Positions 1 through 11,460 of a stretch of 64,000 nucleotides of DNA are shown here, one piece after another. The stretch lies in NCBI RefSeq assembly GCF_021018805.1, contig NW_026960611.1, forward strand, positions 2,790,001-2,854,000. The letters are read 5' to 3'. Made by a program: the position numbers and the translations under genes. Numbering within the stretch: position 1 is the first letter of the stretch; the number at the start of each line of letters is the position of its first letter. The notes beneath the pieces are model-generated. The model saw only the letters and a program-made list of their open reading frames with translations, was not told the DNA's origin and searched no databases. The DNA comes from Prinia subflava. Taxonomy: Eukaryota > Chordata > Aves > Passeriformes > Cisticolidae.

Positions 1-1233
1 TTGTCTGCCCGGTCCAGGGCCTCCCCAAACTGACAGGGGGCGGAAAGCTGTGGTCGATCTGCCACGCCCCCCTGCCCAGTGCTATGTACACACCCTTGCA
101 CAGCTCGGAGGCTGAGTGAGGAGGGGTCTCTGTCGCCCCCCTGCTCCCCCAGCAGGCCCGAGTCGGCTGAGAGAGGGGCAAGTAAGGCTCAAGGGTTGTC
201 ATATGTGCACACTCGCCCTGCCCTGAACTGGGATGAAATTTTTGGTACTGCATCGCAGCTGATTGCTGCTGCTGAGCTGACGGAGTTGCTGTCTTAATGT
301 GCAGCTGTGCTCAAGCCTGTCCCGAGAGCTGTGGGCGTGGTTTCACAGCCTCACGGCCATGCTGCCCTGTCCTGGGCAGATATGCCTCCCTTCTGAAGGG
401 ATGTGGCCAAAAGTGATGTCGGTTTTTCTGATGTCATACAATGGATCAGTGTTGAATTTGAGGATTTAATCCTTCCATATGAAATTAGATGCCTGGCTTT
501 GGCGTTATTTGGACCTGTTCAGGTTTCTACCTTTGAAGACAATTCAGAATGACTGGCCACAGAAGTGGCTGTCCAAAATAGTCAATTGTCTCAAGAAGAT
601 CCCTTGTTTGGGATCGGAGCTATTTTGCTTACAGGGAGGAGTGAATATGCTTACCCTGATGTGCAATTTGGCCTTCCTCAGACTGTCCTGAATCTGTGCA
701 GACACATAGGTATATCTGCACTGGTAAAAACTATGCTATCCTCCTCTCTAAAGCAAGACTTCTTGGATATAGTCCAGAAGCCAGACAAAACCTTTGTTCA
801 ATTTGTAAGGCGTCTGATGCATGCTTTGGAGAAGCAAGTTGAGAATAGCACTTTGAAAATAATATTACTAGAACAATTTGCAAGGATCAATGCTAATGCT
901 TCCTGCCAGAGGCTCCTTGGAAGCATTCCTGAGACTTCTAATGTGCTGGAAATGGTCCAGGCCTGTGCGGTTCTGGACACCTCTGACCTTAAGGTGTCTG
1001 CCACGGCTGCTGCCCCACAGCTGTCCGATAAGGGGCTGAAACGTGAACATAAGACACAGGCAAATGTTCAGGCCAGTGGAAAACAGGGAAAGGAGGCACA
1101 GAAAGTGACCCCCTTGTTTTTCTGCGCACGGTGTGGCAGGCCAGACCATACTGCAGACATATGTAAAGCAGTGGTTCATGTTGATGGCCAGCCCTTGCCA
1201 AGCCTGAAAAATCAGAAGCGGAGAAAGGGCTGA
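1..1233 (+). pseudogene. gag: gag remnant of gag-only ERVK-like element, copy 1
   Basis: This is the second half of a retroviral Gag coding region, matching 39,540-40,769 almost base for base. The part from 565 to 1233 is open and carries a major-homology-like segment (around PDKTFVQFVRRLMHAL) and, near its end, one CCHC zinc knuckle, CARCGRPDHTADIC. Those motifs identify capsid and nucleocapsid. Upstream the frame is closed by a TAA at 295-297, a TGA near 394-396 that copy 2 shares, and a TGA near 553 where copy 2 reads through. The frame therefore cannot encode a whole Gag. No protease or polymerase follows. The 5' LTR and first part of the element lie before the window. Confidence 0.85.
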
Positions 1234-2185
1234 AGACGTCTGGCGAATGAAACGGTTTCCCAAGCTCTGGAGCAAGAGCAAGTTTGTTTGGCTGGATTGC
1301 AGACAGCATCTGCAGTTTACGAGGTGTTGATGTCACCACAGTAGCAACGGTCATTCTTGGACTCTTGCGAAGTGCACATTTGTGCAAAGTGGTTTCCACA
1401 CCCACCTCCCATGTCGCATTCTTTGAGAAAATTCAAATTGCTCAATTTGTGTTTTTAAGTTTTCTGTCCTCAGGTTTGAGGATCGATGTCACAAAGGCGG
1501 CTGCCTCAAGTCTGCCGAGCTGCCTCAAGTGCACTGGACTGTGATCCTGTCTGATCCTGAAACCTTGTGTACTCTGTGCCACCCTGGTGCCACCCATCAG
1601 AGAAGCCTCTTCAAGATCTGATTGACATGGACACGGATTTAGCCATCCTCTCCTTTTCTGCATGGCCTCCATTGTAGTTTTGGATCCTGTGGAGCTGCCT
1701 GTTGCAGGATGGGGTGGAACAGCGTGATGCTGTGTGAGCCAGCAGGCTGTGTTAATCGTGGACTCAGAGGAACTGTTTGCGATGGTTCAGTTTTATGTAC
1801 TGTAGCCATTGTAACCTTTGTGGGGAATGTGCCTGTGGTTTAGGGTTGCGGTTTGGGACAGAACTTTTGATTTGAGTGATTTTTTTCTTGGAATGCTCTT
1901 GCCTTTTCATCATATTGCCTTTACATCATATAGAAATTTGGAAAATGAGGGTTGTTTGGTCAAACAGTTGTAGAATATGCTCGAGGTACTTTGATCAGGT
2001 TACTGCAAAGGGATTCAGGGTAAAACCCTGCACAGCAAAGGCAGAATCAGGCCAACAAGCAACCCTCACACCATGACCAAAATGAAGGTCGGTGGGCTTT
2101 GTACAGGTTTTTTTCTTTTTTCCGTTGTACAATTGTTCATTTTTCTTCTTTGTGTTTTCTTTTTTGTAATAGTTAAAAGGGTGAG
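1234..2185 (+). other. 3' non-coding part of gag-only element, copy 1
   Basis: About 950 bases between the gag stop and the 3' LTR, matching 40,770-41,713 in copy 2 with scattered differences. No protease, reverse transcriptase, integrase or convincing env motif was found in any frame. The end is T-rich and then gives a short purine-rich tract (aaaagggtgaga) directly before the LTR, the expected position of a polypurine tract. Confidence 0.7.
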
Positions 2186-2514
2186 ATGTCACCATGAGAT
2201 TTTACTAGTTGCTGAACGTTCATATTAAAGTAGAAGGTTTTGCACCTTCTCACGCTCCTTTCATGTAAACACCAGCTATGTTCTATAAACGTATCCATTG
2301 TTTTCACATTCCTCGCTGGTACAAACAAGACTGTGTGACAGTCCCCTTGACCAATGTGGTGAGAGGTGGGAATGCCCACTCTCCAATCCATGGTCACCTT
2401 GCTAGGAGTATATAATAGGAAGTAATAAACAAAGCAGGAGGATTCTCCCTGCTGCTGCTCTGATCTCCCCAAACTCCAGCTCCGTGTGTCTTTCTGGCGA
2501 GGCTCACAGCAACA
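2186..2514 (+). repeat. 3' LTR of gag-only ERVK-like element, copy 1
   Basis: The unit begins TGTCACCATGAG and ends CACAGCAACA. It matches the two LTRs of copy 2 at 38,143-38,470 and 41,714-42,041. It contains a TATA-like tatataa and an AATAAA polyadenylation signal, so it is in the + sense. The bases that follow (gagggg) would be the 3' target duplication, but the 5' end is outside the window. Confidence 0.85.
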
Positions 2515-2925
2515 GAGGGGGACAAGATGACAACATCCAGGTCTGGGTTTCTGGCTCTACCTTTTCACATGGAGGAGGGGCATCCCTCTTTAGAGGGGGG
2601 GCCTGTAGGGCCAGAAGAAAGTCTGGGCTTTCCAATTTTGCATCCCTTCAAAGGGTCTGATCCCTCGTCTTCCAACCCCTTAGGGGGAGGGAAGAAAGGG
2701 CCTCGGAAAGGAGGCATGGAACCGGGGATAGATTTGGGGAGCAGAAAAGAAGGAAAAGCGAGGGAAAAGGGACTCCAAGTGGTGTGCGCATCGCCATCTT
2801 GGAATGGGGGGGCCCAGGCACTGGAGGGTCTCGACAGTGGCTGGCCGGGCACTTGGGATGTCTCGTACAACGCCATCACCAAGGGAGGACCGGCAAGGGT
2901 TTGGGGAGGTCTGAGGGGTTAACAT
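2515..2925 (+). other. Unassigned GC-rich segment with 131-codon ORF (2527-2922)
   Basis: A G-rich segment directly downstream of the LTR holds an ATG-initiated frame of 131 codons, rich in Gly, Pro, Ser and Lys, with no domain I recognise. The opposite strand is also open and proline-rich (2565-2882). GC-rich low-complexity DNA opens frames easily, and retroviral gag linker regions look similar. The composition changes sharply to AT-rich at 2926. It could be a fragment of another retroelement into which copy 1 inserted; I cannot assign it. Confidence 0.25.
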
Positions 2926-3737
2926 TTTGAATGAAATACCAATATAGCTAATTGGGAATTAATTTTTATAAATTCAGAAAATATAAGATTCAGAGAAAGA
3001 AGCAAAACTTAATGTCCTTTCTGATGAGGACTACACAGAATTATTAAAGTCCTGACACCAACAAGCTAATCTGAAGGGTGGAAGCCCCAGGAGGAAACCA
3101 ATCTTCTTCTATATATCAGTCCGATATTTACTACAAGATGCCATGTATTACTACAGAACAAATGCATGAATTAATTTATTACTGGTATAATTTTAATCAT
3201 CAATTATATTATTATATGTATATTATAAAGCTATCTCAAGTGTCAAAAATAATAAAATGGAAATGCTTCATAATTCCACTGCATAAATCAGTGAAAGCTA
3301 CAAAATGTTACTTCCTTATGGCCTAGAATGTTTCAGGTCATATTCAGAAAACAAATTCATGGGATAAACACCCTGAGTCCCCAAATCCTTTTTACTATGA
3401 AACTTTCTTCTACAATGTGATAGTACCTTGGTCTTTTAGACTCATCTGGGAGCCCAAAGTTGAGGAAAGGACTGCTAGTCCTTCAGAATGCCGTGGTAGT
3501 ATGTATTGAGAAAAATAATGTGTGGTGAACTGTAAGGTTTTTGTCTTGTCAGGACAGAGCCTCATATTTCTTTGTTCTTCCTGCAACAAATGATGAATAA
3601 ACATGGTATTATTGTTTGCAAAATTGCCAAACATGGTAACGCTGATATCAAGCAGTTGACAGTCATGCTTTGGTTCCAAACCAAGGGTCCTCTTTTCATG
3701 ATCCATTATTACTGTTCATGTCTCTGCCCTTAATAAC
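2926..3737. other. AT-rich DNA, nothing recognised
   Basis: No coding motif, LTR terminus or known repeat was recognised in this stretch. Confidence 0.5.
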
Positions 3738-3799
3738 AGATTGGAACTAGATGACCTTTAAAGTTGCTTCCAACCCTAACCATCCTCTGATTCAATAAG
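3738..3799 (+). mobile_element. CR1 LINE 3' end fragment
   Basis: The sequence around gaactagatgacctttaaag, then ttccaaccctaac and gattcaataag, is the conserved 3' terminus of avian CR1 elements, ending in a degenerate short-repeat tail. Only the last ~60 bases are clear, and the upstream limit cannot be placed. Confidence 0.65.
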
Positions 3800-5892
3800 A
3801 TTGCTCAGCTCAGTAGATTCTTTAATGGTGGGGGAGGCACTGTCCTGCAGGTGTTTACCACTGCTAAGAATTAGCACCACATCTTTAAACACTCCTACAG
3901 GTGACAGAGCTCCTCAACAGATCTGTGAAAACCAAACTGGCTGTGTACCAGGATGCTCTTTTGTTGCTTATCAGATATGCTCTAACATTTTTATTTTGCA
4001 AGAATTTCCCAGCTAGGAGCTGAATACTGCAATCACTGCCATAATCCATGAAAGTCACTTGCTTTGAAAATAACAAGAATGTTATCATAATTGTCAAAAT
4101 GATGGTTCCGTAATCTAGGAATGCTTGTTATCTTGCTGGCTGTAATTTGTGGACCTGGTCCAAAACGCAGGAATATAAGTGAGAGGCTTTTCATTGGCCT
4201 CAGCAAGTCTTGGATCAGGCCTTCCATTAAGATTAAGGAAGGAAACGGCCATTGTTGTAGTGCTGAGACAGGGTGCATGAATAAAGAGCAAGTGCTAAGG
4301 TGAGTGAAGTGGTTCCTGTATGCCACATGTGGAGTACAATAGCATCCAAAATGTTCCATCAACACAAGGCAAAGTTATTATTCCAGATATTACTAACTGG
4401 GTTTCGCAGGCATCTCTACCATTCATTGGATGTACATTCTGCTTTCTGGCAGCATTTTAAAGGTAATTTAATAGAATATTAATGTAATCATGACCAATGA
4501 TAAGCCAGATTTTATTATGTTCTGGTTAATTACAAAATCGTATCTACTTAGTCTTGTAGAAAGCAGATTAGCTGAAATGCAGTGGGTCTTCACTGAATAG
4601 CCAAGGAAGGAATGAACTAAAGAGGAAAGGCAGGAAGCAAATCACCTAAGTCAGTGCAAAAAGATTTAGGTGCACCCTTTTTGCTCTGACCCATAATAAA
4701 ACTCCCCTCCCCTCAAATATGAGGTGAATGTACCTTTTAAAAGTCTGAAACAACCACTCATTTTTATATTAGGATTTGGTTTTATGACTGTATCTCAATT
4801 CAAGCATTTTCTGCACTGCTATTCTGCTGATTTATGACTGAACTGCTATTTATTTAGTGGAAAGGCATCCTAATAGGAAACTCCTACCCCGAAGGAATCA
4901 GCCGACAAATCACACCAAAACCTTTCTTAGCGATTACTCGGTAACACTTATTAGAGAAATTAAAATTCATGAGAAAAGATTTTGATAACTGCTGAAGCAG
5001 CTGCTCACATTTCCAGATGGTCTGCACAAAAGTAAAATCCTACACCCCTCGTGATAATACGACATGTTGGCAAGTGATTGTGGACATTTGCTTATTTAAT
5101 TAATAGAGGATTGCACATCATTCAGCAATAAAGCCTGCATGCTCAGCTCCACCGAGTCATATGTGCTTCGAGTAGGGATTATGGAGGATTTAGGCTCTAC
5201 TGCCAAAACTTGCATTCCTCAAAATCATATCAGTTGCCATCTACCACAGCAAAATCCACAATTTTCAACTGAGGGAACAGGAAAGCTCTTCTGGCATCAC
5301 AGATGGATAAAAGTAGTGGCAGACACTGCTACATTTTAAAGCACAGGAGAGGATGGACCCCATTAAAAAAAAAGGACAACAAAACCCAAAACCACCATCT
5401 GGGTGCTGGAACATGCATATTTCTGTGAAGAACCATCAGGTAGACAAATTTCTGTGCTTTGTTGCAGTCCAGTCGCACAGCCACTCCCTTTCAGGAGTGT
5501 TGTTTCCTTACAAAAAGGCTTTTTGCCAGTGTTTCCACTATCATTGGAGTTGTTTGCAAGCTGCACATAGACACATATCCCTAGTGATTGGAGTAGACTT
5601 ACAGGCAACTTACAGAAGAAAGAAGAAAGTGTGATAAATTTGTTTGCAATGGTAGCAATACATCCGTTACGAGATAGTGAAGAAAACCCTGAGTGCATGC
5701 GCAGTTTCCATTATAGCTGTATCAACAGCATGTACTTCCACACCTATTTTTGCCTAATAGATATCTTCTCTTCTCTGTTCTTTTCTTTGCTCCCCTATTT
5801 CACTCACATTTACTGCAGAGTTTGCTTTTAGTGAGTTTCATATGCAGGGATTTTCAAAGTGGCTTGAGGCTATTGACTTTCAATAGGATTTG
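3800..5892. other. AT-rich intergenic DNA, nothing recognised
   Basis: Short open frames occur by chance. None carries a recognisable domain, and no LTR, CR1 or RNA gene was seen. Confidence 0.5.
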
Positions 5893-5897
5893 GGTAG

Positions 5898-6535
5898 TGT
5901 GAAAAACGTGAGATGATTAATTCATGTTCTTATGGTAAATTGGAAAATTATAAAGCTGTATAAATTTATATCAGGTAAAAGTCTATGTTTTAGGAGGTTT
6001 CTCCATTCAGAAGGGAACAAAAGACTTTGCAGCTTTCTCAAGTATTGGGAGGGGACCTGTTGAGATGAGCCGGTATCAGCAACTCACACCTCGGGAGCCA
6101 CCTTCACAGACTATCAAGCAATATCACCCATATCTCGAACATTCATCAACTATAAGGATCCATAGAAACTGAACATTAACACATGGACTTGGGAGGGGAG
6201 CTCTTTTCAATCTGACCGGAGATGGATTTGGGTTTGAATAGCAACCAAGAAACAAAGGGAAATATGCCAGAGTCAGAATAAAGAGTATAAAAACCAAGCC
6301 TCGAACATGGCAAATTCGTGTACCCAGCTAGAGACACAGACGGCCAGGGTCTATGTCTATGGATCACCCTTAGCTCTCTTTTTCCTGGGAGAAACTCTGT
6401 CAAGTAAGTGTCGCTGTTTGTGGGGGGTTTTTTTATTGCTTAAAATTCTGTAATTTGATTCCAAATTTTGTGATTTGAATTTTTAATAAACGAAATTATA
6501 GAATTTAGTAATAAATTGTCCTGGCATTTATAACA
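5898..6535 (+). repeat. Solo LTR A, flanked by GGTAG target duplication
   Basis: A 638-bp unit begins TGTGAAAAAC and ends ggcatttataaca. The 5-bp direct repeat ggtag sits at 5893-5897 and 6536-6540, which fixes both ends and shows a completed insertion followed by LTR-LTR recombination. A TATA-like agtataaaaa, the block aattcgtgtacccagctaga and a late AATAAA give the + sense. The 3' half is closely related to the LTR at 8684-9368. Confidence 0.88.
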
Positions 6536-6540
6536 GGTAG

Positions 6541-7363
6541 TTAATTGCCTTTTCCTTTGTACTTCACAAATTCCAGACATAGATCTTCTGTGAGTTCGTT
6601 TTAGTCTTTTATGACTGAATTTCCTGAAATATTATATCCCTTTTGAAAGGGGAAAACAAAAAAAAAGAGAGAAAAAATATTTCTCCTGTCTCTTTTTAAT
6701 GTAAACCAAAGGAAATAGTTGTCCTTCTTCTAAAGGTCCAAAGCTCTTGGTCTCTTATTTAAGTTAAACAGAACAGATATCAAACACATTAATTCAAGGC
6801 TCCTTGAGTTCTTGATTACAGCCTGGCAGCTGATCTGGGTGATAGAGATTTCCCCTGTAAACCCTTCTCAGTGTGTGCCATGCAGTGGTGGCTTAGAGCC
6901 TTTTAAGGAGGGTGGCAATGCTGAAAACACAACCAATAGCCTTAGGGCTGCCCATTCAGAAACTTCAGTTTCAGTCTTTCACACCCAGCCTGCATGAGCT
7001 ACTGCTGTCAGAGCTGACATGCCGCTTTGACCCCTGGTTGCCCAGAGTACCTTGTTTTTTGTCTCACTACTGTGCTTAGCTGCGTGTTAACAGCTGCTTA
7101 CTGCCAATCTCAGAAAGCAAAAGGCAAGAGATGCTCCATGCAAAACAGAAGCAAACCATTCACCTAACAGAGCAGATAGGCCCATAAAACTTAGAAGGAA
7201 AAACAAATAGATGTTTTGCAATGGTAGCAGAAGTCTGGCAAAGACATTCAGTAAAACAGGAGTGCACGGAAGAAGCAAACTGCAGCGTGAGATTTTTGTG
7301 AATGCTACCTCAGCAAGAGTGAACCAGGCAGATGCACAACTGGGAGAACTACATATAGAAAAC
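6541..7363. other. Unassigned DNA between LTR A and a hairpin
   Basis: Nothing recognised. There is a short A-run near 6,655-6,680. Confidence 0.45.
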
Positions 7364-7402
7364 AAATTAGGAGAAACCAGAGCTCGTGGTTTCTCCTAAT
7401 TT
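7364..7402. repeat. Perfect 16-bp inverted repeat (hairpin)
   Basis: The arm aaattaggagaaacca (7364-7379) and its exact reverse complement (7387-7402) flank a 7-base loop, gagctcg. The hairpin lies immediately before the LTR that begins near 7405. No element family was recognised for it. Confidence 0.85.
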
Positions 7403-7404
7403 CC

Positions 7405-8067
7405 TGGTATAGTAAATATAGTATGTTAATTCACGTTTTGATGCATGCAAACTGTAAACATGTTCTGTAAAATGTAAAACCAGTTCAAATCAGACAGGGA
7501 GCTGACAAATTCCAAGGCAGGCAACACCCAGAAACCGCCATTCAGAGAAGGGCAATGCAATGCCAGGAACTGGAGATTGTGCCATTGGCATCAGAAAGGA
7601 GGACACATCAAGATAAGCCATCAGTCCTCCTCCCAGAAAACAGTGGAGCCACAAGCACCCGACCATCATGCTTATCATAGGAGGGGAATGCCTGCCCATT
7701 CAAAATTTCATCTTTCATTCACCCACCGGAGGAGAGAAATTGACATCACTCCCTCTCAGAGGAGACCCCATTCAGCAGACCAACCACAGCGATGCATTCA
7801 AATAACCACCCCAAGAAAACAAAGAACTATGGGGAAATCCTGTGCCAGGGACGAAATAAAGTGTATAAAGCCTGGACCCCAGAAGGGACCAATTTGTGAA
7901 CTCTGGGGGATTGCAGTGTGATAGAGGCTGCTTTCCGTTCACCCTCTGAAAATTCCGGGTTATCATCACTGTAACTCCGCTTGTTGGTTTTACTGAAATT
8001 CTGTAATTTTATTTTTTTAATAAACCAAATTATATTTAATTGGCAAAGTGGACTGGCATTTATATCA
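7405..8067 (+). repeat. LTR B (same superfamily as LTR A)
   Basis: The 3' part is diagnostic. It holds gaaataaagtgtataaagcc (TATA region), a late ttaataaacc and the end ggcatttatatca, all collinear with the minus-strand LTR at 8560-9969. The start near 7405 is inferred by aligning tatgttaattcacg with tgttaattcatg in that LTR. No clean target duplication was seen, so both ends are approximate and the copy is older or altered at its ends. Confidence 0.7.
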
Positions 8068-8559
8068 CTAGGAAAATGCAGAGGGAGAGAAGCATTAGTC
8101 ACAGGTTACAATTTGTCCTTTTTTCTATTTTTCTCTATCTTTGCTGAGTGCATGGACTGCGCTCTGGCTTCAGGCAACTCAATGCCTTTCTCAGCAAGGG
8201 ATGGGAATAACTCCACAGAGCAGGTGTGCTGTAAGCTCTGTTAAAAGTAATTTACACACAAGGAGACTTCACTGGAAGTGGAAAAGAAGTAGGAATAGAA
8301 AAGCAAATATAATATTCTGCAGCAGCCTTTTTTGTCCAACATAATAGTGCTGTGTGACTGTCAGAAGAAGCATTAGGAGAAAGTCACCTCTGTTAAAGAC
8401 TAAAAACTGTTTCAACTCCTTCAAAAAAGGTGCTAAGTGGACTTAGCAGTTTAAGTTCACACTGTTTTGGAGGACAACATTTGCCTAATAAAAGAAGTTA
8501 CCCGAGCCTCCAAGCACACCTTGTGTCAGTTATAAGTTTCCTATGTTTTATCTTCCAAA
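8068..8559. other. Unassigned DNA between LTRs
   Basis: Nothing recognised between LTR B and the minus-strand LTR. Confidence 0.4.
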
Positions 8560-9969
8560 TATTATAAATGCCAATCCAGTAGTCCAATTAAAAATATAAT
8601 TTTGGTTTATTAAAGAGAATAGAATTACAGAATTTCGGCAAACCCCCCCCCGCCCAGCGGAGTTACATTGACAATATACCTGGTGTGAAAAATAGGGTTG
8701 ATTCATGTTCTATAGATAATTATAATCTGGAAACTGTAATATATTGTATAAAAGTATGTGTACGTGCTCAACCAGCGTGCTTCACAAACTTCCGTGGAGC
8801 ACCTCTCCTGATCTTCCTGGTCCAGAAATAGAAGGTGAAAATACGAGGCACTAATAAGACAATGAACATTGACCAACCTACCCCTGCCTACCTGCAGCGA
8901 AGATTGCCTCAAAGCAAGGATTTACTCTGATCGATCACCAAGTTCGGAAAAGTCATCACACACTTCTACGGCTGTTAGATTATTCAAAGCAAGGATTTAC
9001 TCTGGACATTAGCATTTGAATGGACCAAGGGACTTTTTCAGGGCTTAGTGTAAACACTCTTAATTGCCGGTGCTTAACAGAAACAATGGGAAGAGTGCTG
9101 CCGAGGGGGGGAAATAAAGCGTATTTAAGTTGAGCCTCTGGGCGGGCGAATTCGTGTACCCAGCTAGAGACCAGACAGCCAGGGTCTGTGTCTAAGGGTC
9201 ACCCTTGGCTCTTTTTCCCGGGAGAAACTCTATCAAGTAGGTATCGCTGTTTGTGTGGGGTTTTTTTATTGCTTAAAATTCTGTGATTTGATTCCAAATT
9301 TTGTGATTTGAATTTTTAATAAACCAAATTATTGAATTTGGAAATAAATTGTCCTGGCATTTATAACACTTGGGATTGTCAACGGGCGAACTGGGATGCA
9401 GTATCTGGCACACTGCCATCCCCCCAAAGTTCAAAAATTGGCCTTGTTCAGGGCATAGATTTTATACACTTTATTCCGCCTCTGGCACAAAATTTCCCCA
9501 TAGTCCTTTTGTTTCCAGGGTTGGTTATTCTAATTCATAGTCGTCTCTGGGCTAGCTGAAAAGAGTTTCCCCCTCTGTTGCAAGGTGTCAATTTCTGGTT
9601 TCCTGTGGGTGAATGGACACTAAAGTTTATGAATGGAGGGGCATTCTTCTCTGGGGATCCGGGCAATGATGGTGCTCTGATGATTCTGCCAGTGCTCTGA
9701 TGGCTCTGCTGCCCATGGGAGGAAGGACTGATTGCTTATCTTAATGTGTCCTTCTTTCTGATGCCAAAGAGAAGGCCAGGGTTTCCTGTAAATCCTTTGT
9801 CTCTTTTCTAAATGGAAATTCCAGGATGGTGCCTGCCTCAGTCTCAGTGAATTCCAAGGCAGACTGAAACTAAGGTTATATTCCCATATAACATATATAC
9901 AGTGGTTTTTATAATTTCTAACATACCATAACCCATAAGAACATGAATTAACATCCCATATTTTTCACA
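8560..9969 (-). repeat. LTR D (minus strand), interrupted by LTR C
   Basis: Read on the minus strand, the unit starts TGTGAAAAATATGG at 9969, follows LTR B through its middle (tgtataaaatctatgccc and aactttggggggatggcag) and stops at 9369. It resumes at 8683 with gtaactccgc and ends ggcatttataa near 8560. The 685 bases between the halves are a second LTR in the opposite orientation. Flanks caaat (8556-8560) and caaac (9970-9974) may be a decayed 5-bp duplication. Confidence 0.75.
8684..9368 (+). repeat. LTR C, nested inside LTR D
   Basis: The unit begins TGTGAAAAATAGGG and ends ggcatttataaca. Its 3' half closely matches LTR A, including aattcgtgtacccagctaga and the AATAAA region. It splits the minus-strand LTR D, and the flanking cctgg (8679-8683) and cttgg (9369-9373) differ by one base, consistent with a 5-bp target duplication. 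It therefore inserted after LTR D was in place. Confidence 0.82.
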
Positions 9970-10081
9970 CAAACCATCTCCAGATACATGAATCTGCAGG
10001 AAAGCTACTGTACCTGAACCTGTGCCTAGAAAAGGGTATTTCCTCTCCTAAAATCCAGCTACAGTGTCAATACCACTAAAG

Positions 10082-10200
10082 TGTGAAAAACAAGGTTCAC
10101 TTTCCTGGTAAATTTAAAAATATGTTTAATAAAAAAAAAAAAAAAAACCAATTAGGAGACAGAAATAAAGCAAAGGATTAATATGGTCAACCTGGTACCT
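10082..10200 (-). repeat. Possible minus-strand LTR 3' end fragment
   Basis: On the minus strand, a late attaaacatatttttaaat followed by gaaagtgaacc and a terminal ttttcaca resembles the 3' ends of the neighbouring LTRs. An A-run of about 17 interrupts the + strand near 10,130-10,147. No other boundary was found, so this is tentative. Confidence 0.3.
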
Positions 10201-11104
10201 TGGCCAACTGGGTGACTTGGCATTTAGCAAAGTGCACACTTGCTATTTCAGAGACATTCTTTAAATACCTTTTCTATTGCATCAGCCTGTTGCATATTCA
10301 AACTTTTCTTCAAACTAGTTTCCATATTCCAGGAACTGTTTTGCATGGTCCTGCCTTTTTAGAGCATGCCTGTTTCTTGACTGTCTTCATTATCACCTCC
10401 AGTTTGGGCTGTGGTCCATGCTTTCTTCAGGCGGCAGGTGCTGATAGTTTTGGCATATCAATAGCAGGGTCCTCTTCACATGTTCACTGGATGTTATCCC
10501 AACCAAACAGACAGTTCAATTGCAAGCATAACTATATATCAGCTATCCCATTACTATGACTAAGCAAAAACATAAAATCTATATCCTTATAGCAGAGTTA
10601 TTTCAACACCACACATATAACAACCAATTTTATAATTGCGAAAAGCCAATACCACAATGTGCATCTATAACAAGAAGATGGGTATGAGCTGTTTCTAGAT
10701 AAGTAAATACTGATGTCAATACTGGCTGCATTTCACTTCCAGGATTCCCAGAGTAAAGTGTCTCAGGATTACTCCTCATAAAACTCTGAGTCATGGTTGC
10801 TGCTTCTCAGTTTCCCTAGACACAAAATGCGACTCCTGCTGATTGAGCTATCAAAGGAACTGCTTCAGAGTCTCATGCTTTCAAACCACTGTGACACATA
10901 TTCAGGAAATCATCTCTATTCAGCAAAGTAGTAGCCCTTTCTGACCATGTACTTCTTTATTGCAAAGATTTCAAGGTATCTCCAGCAGAACTCTGCAGTC
11001 TGAAATAAAGAGCCAGATTTTTGTCTGCTGGGTTATCACAGGTTTGGAGTTCCCGTGACTTAAACCAAGAAAATAAGTTAAATACATACTGCTTGGCATT
11101 GTAC
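10201..11104. other. Unassigned AT-rich DNA
   Basis: Nothing recognised. A 119-codon frame at 10200-10559 has no recognisable motif and is treated as chance. Confidence 0.45.
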
Positions 11105-11460
11105 AGACCAAATTTTCCAGGGCAGTAGAAGCCCAACTAGGAAAAAAAAAATCTCCAACAAGATACCAGTTAGAAGAGAAAAGCCCAGGTGTTGCCCTTT
11201 GCATTTGGACTTGTTGAATTTCATTAGGTTCTCGCTGGCCAAGATGTCAAGTGTGTCCATCAGACCCCATAGACTTGTGGCTATTCAGGTTCACCAGGTG
11301 GTCCCAAACCTGCTCTTTGCTTACAGTGGGAGGGAATCCTGTCCCCCAACCAGCACCTAGGAGCTCAGGGACTCAGAGATGTGGAGAGCCTGACTACCAG
11401 TGAAGACTGAGGCAAAGAACCTCAGTCTTCTACATATCAGTTGTCACCAGTTCTCCCTTC
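11105..11460 (-). mobile_element. CR1 LINE fragment with internal deletion
   Basis: On the minus strand, two parts of CR1 reverse transcriptase lie next to each other. An N-terminal part (VWDHLVNLNSHKSMGSDG, 11,265-11,340) is followed directly by a far downstream part (ENLMKFNKSKCKGQHLG, 11,180-11,235). The catalytic core between them is missing, so this copy has an internal deletion at about 11,240. Both ends are approximate. Confidence 0.65.

Noticed and set aside
868..1405. 137- and 138-codon minus-strand frames conserved in both gag-only copies
   Set aside because: Conservation follows from the near-identity of the two copies; the + strand carries the zinc knuckle and capsid motifs.
5893..9974. 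LTRs A to D as the two ends of full proviruses
   Set aside because: No gag, pol or primer-site-linked coding sequence lies between them, and each defined copy has its own flanking duplication, so they are treated as solo LTRs.
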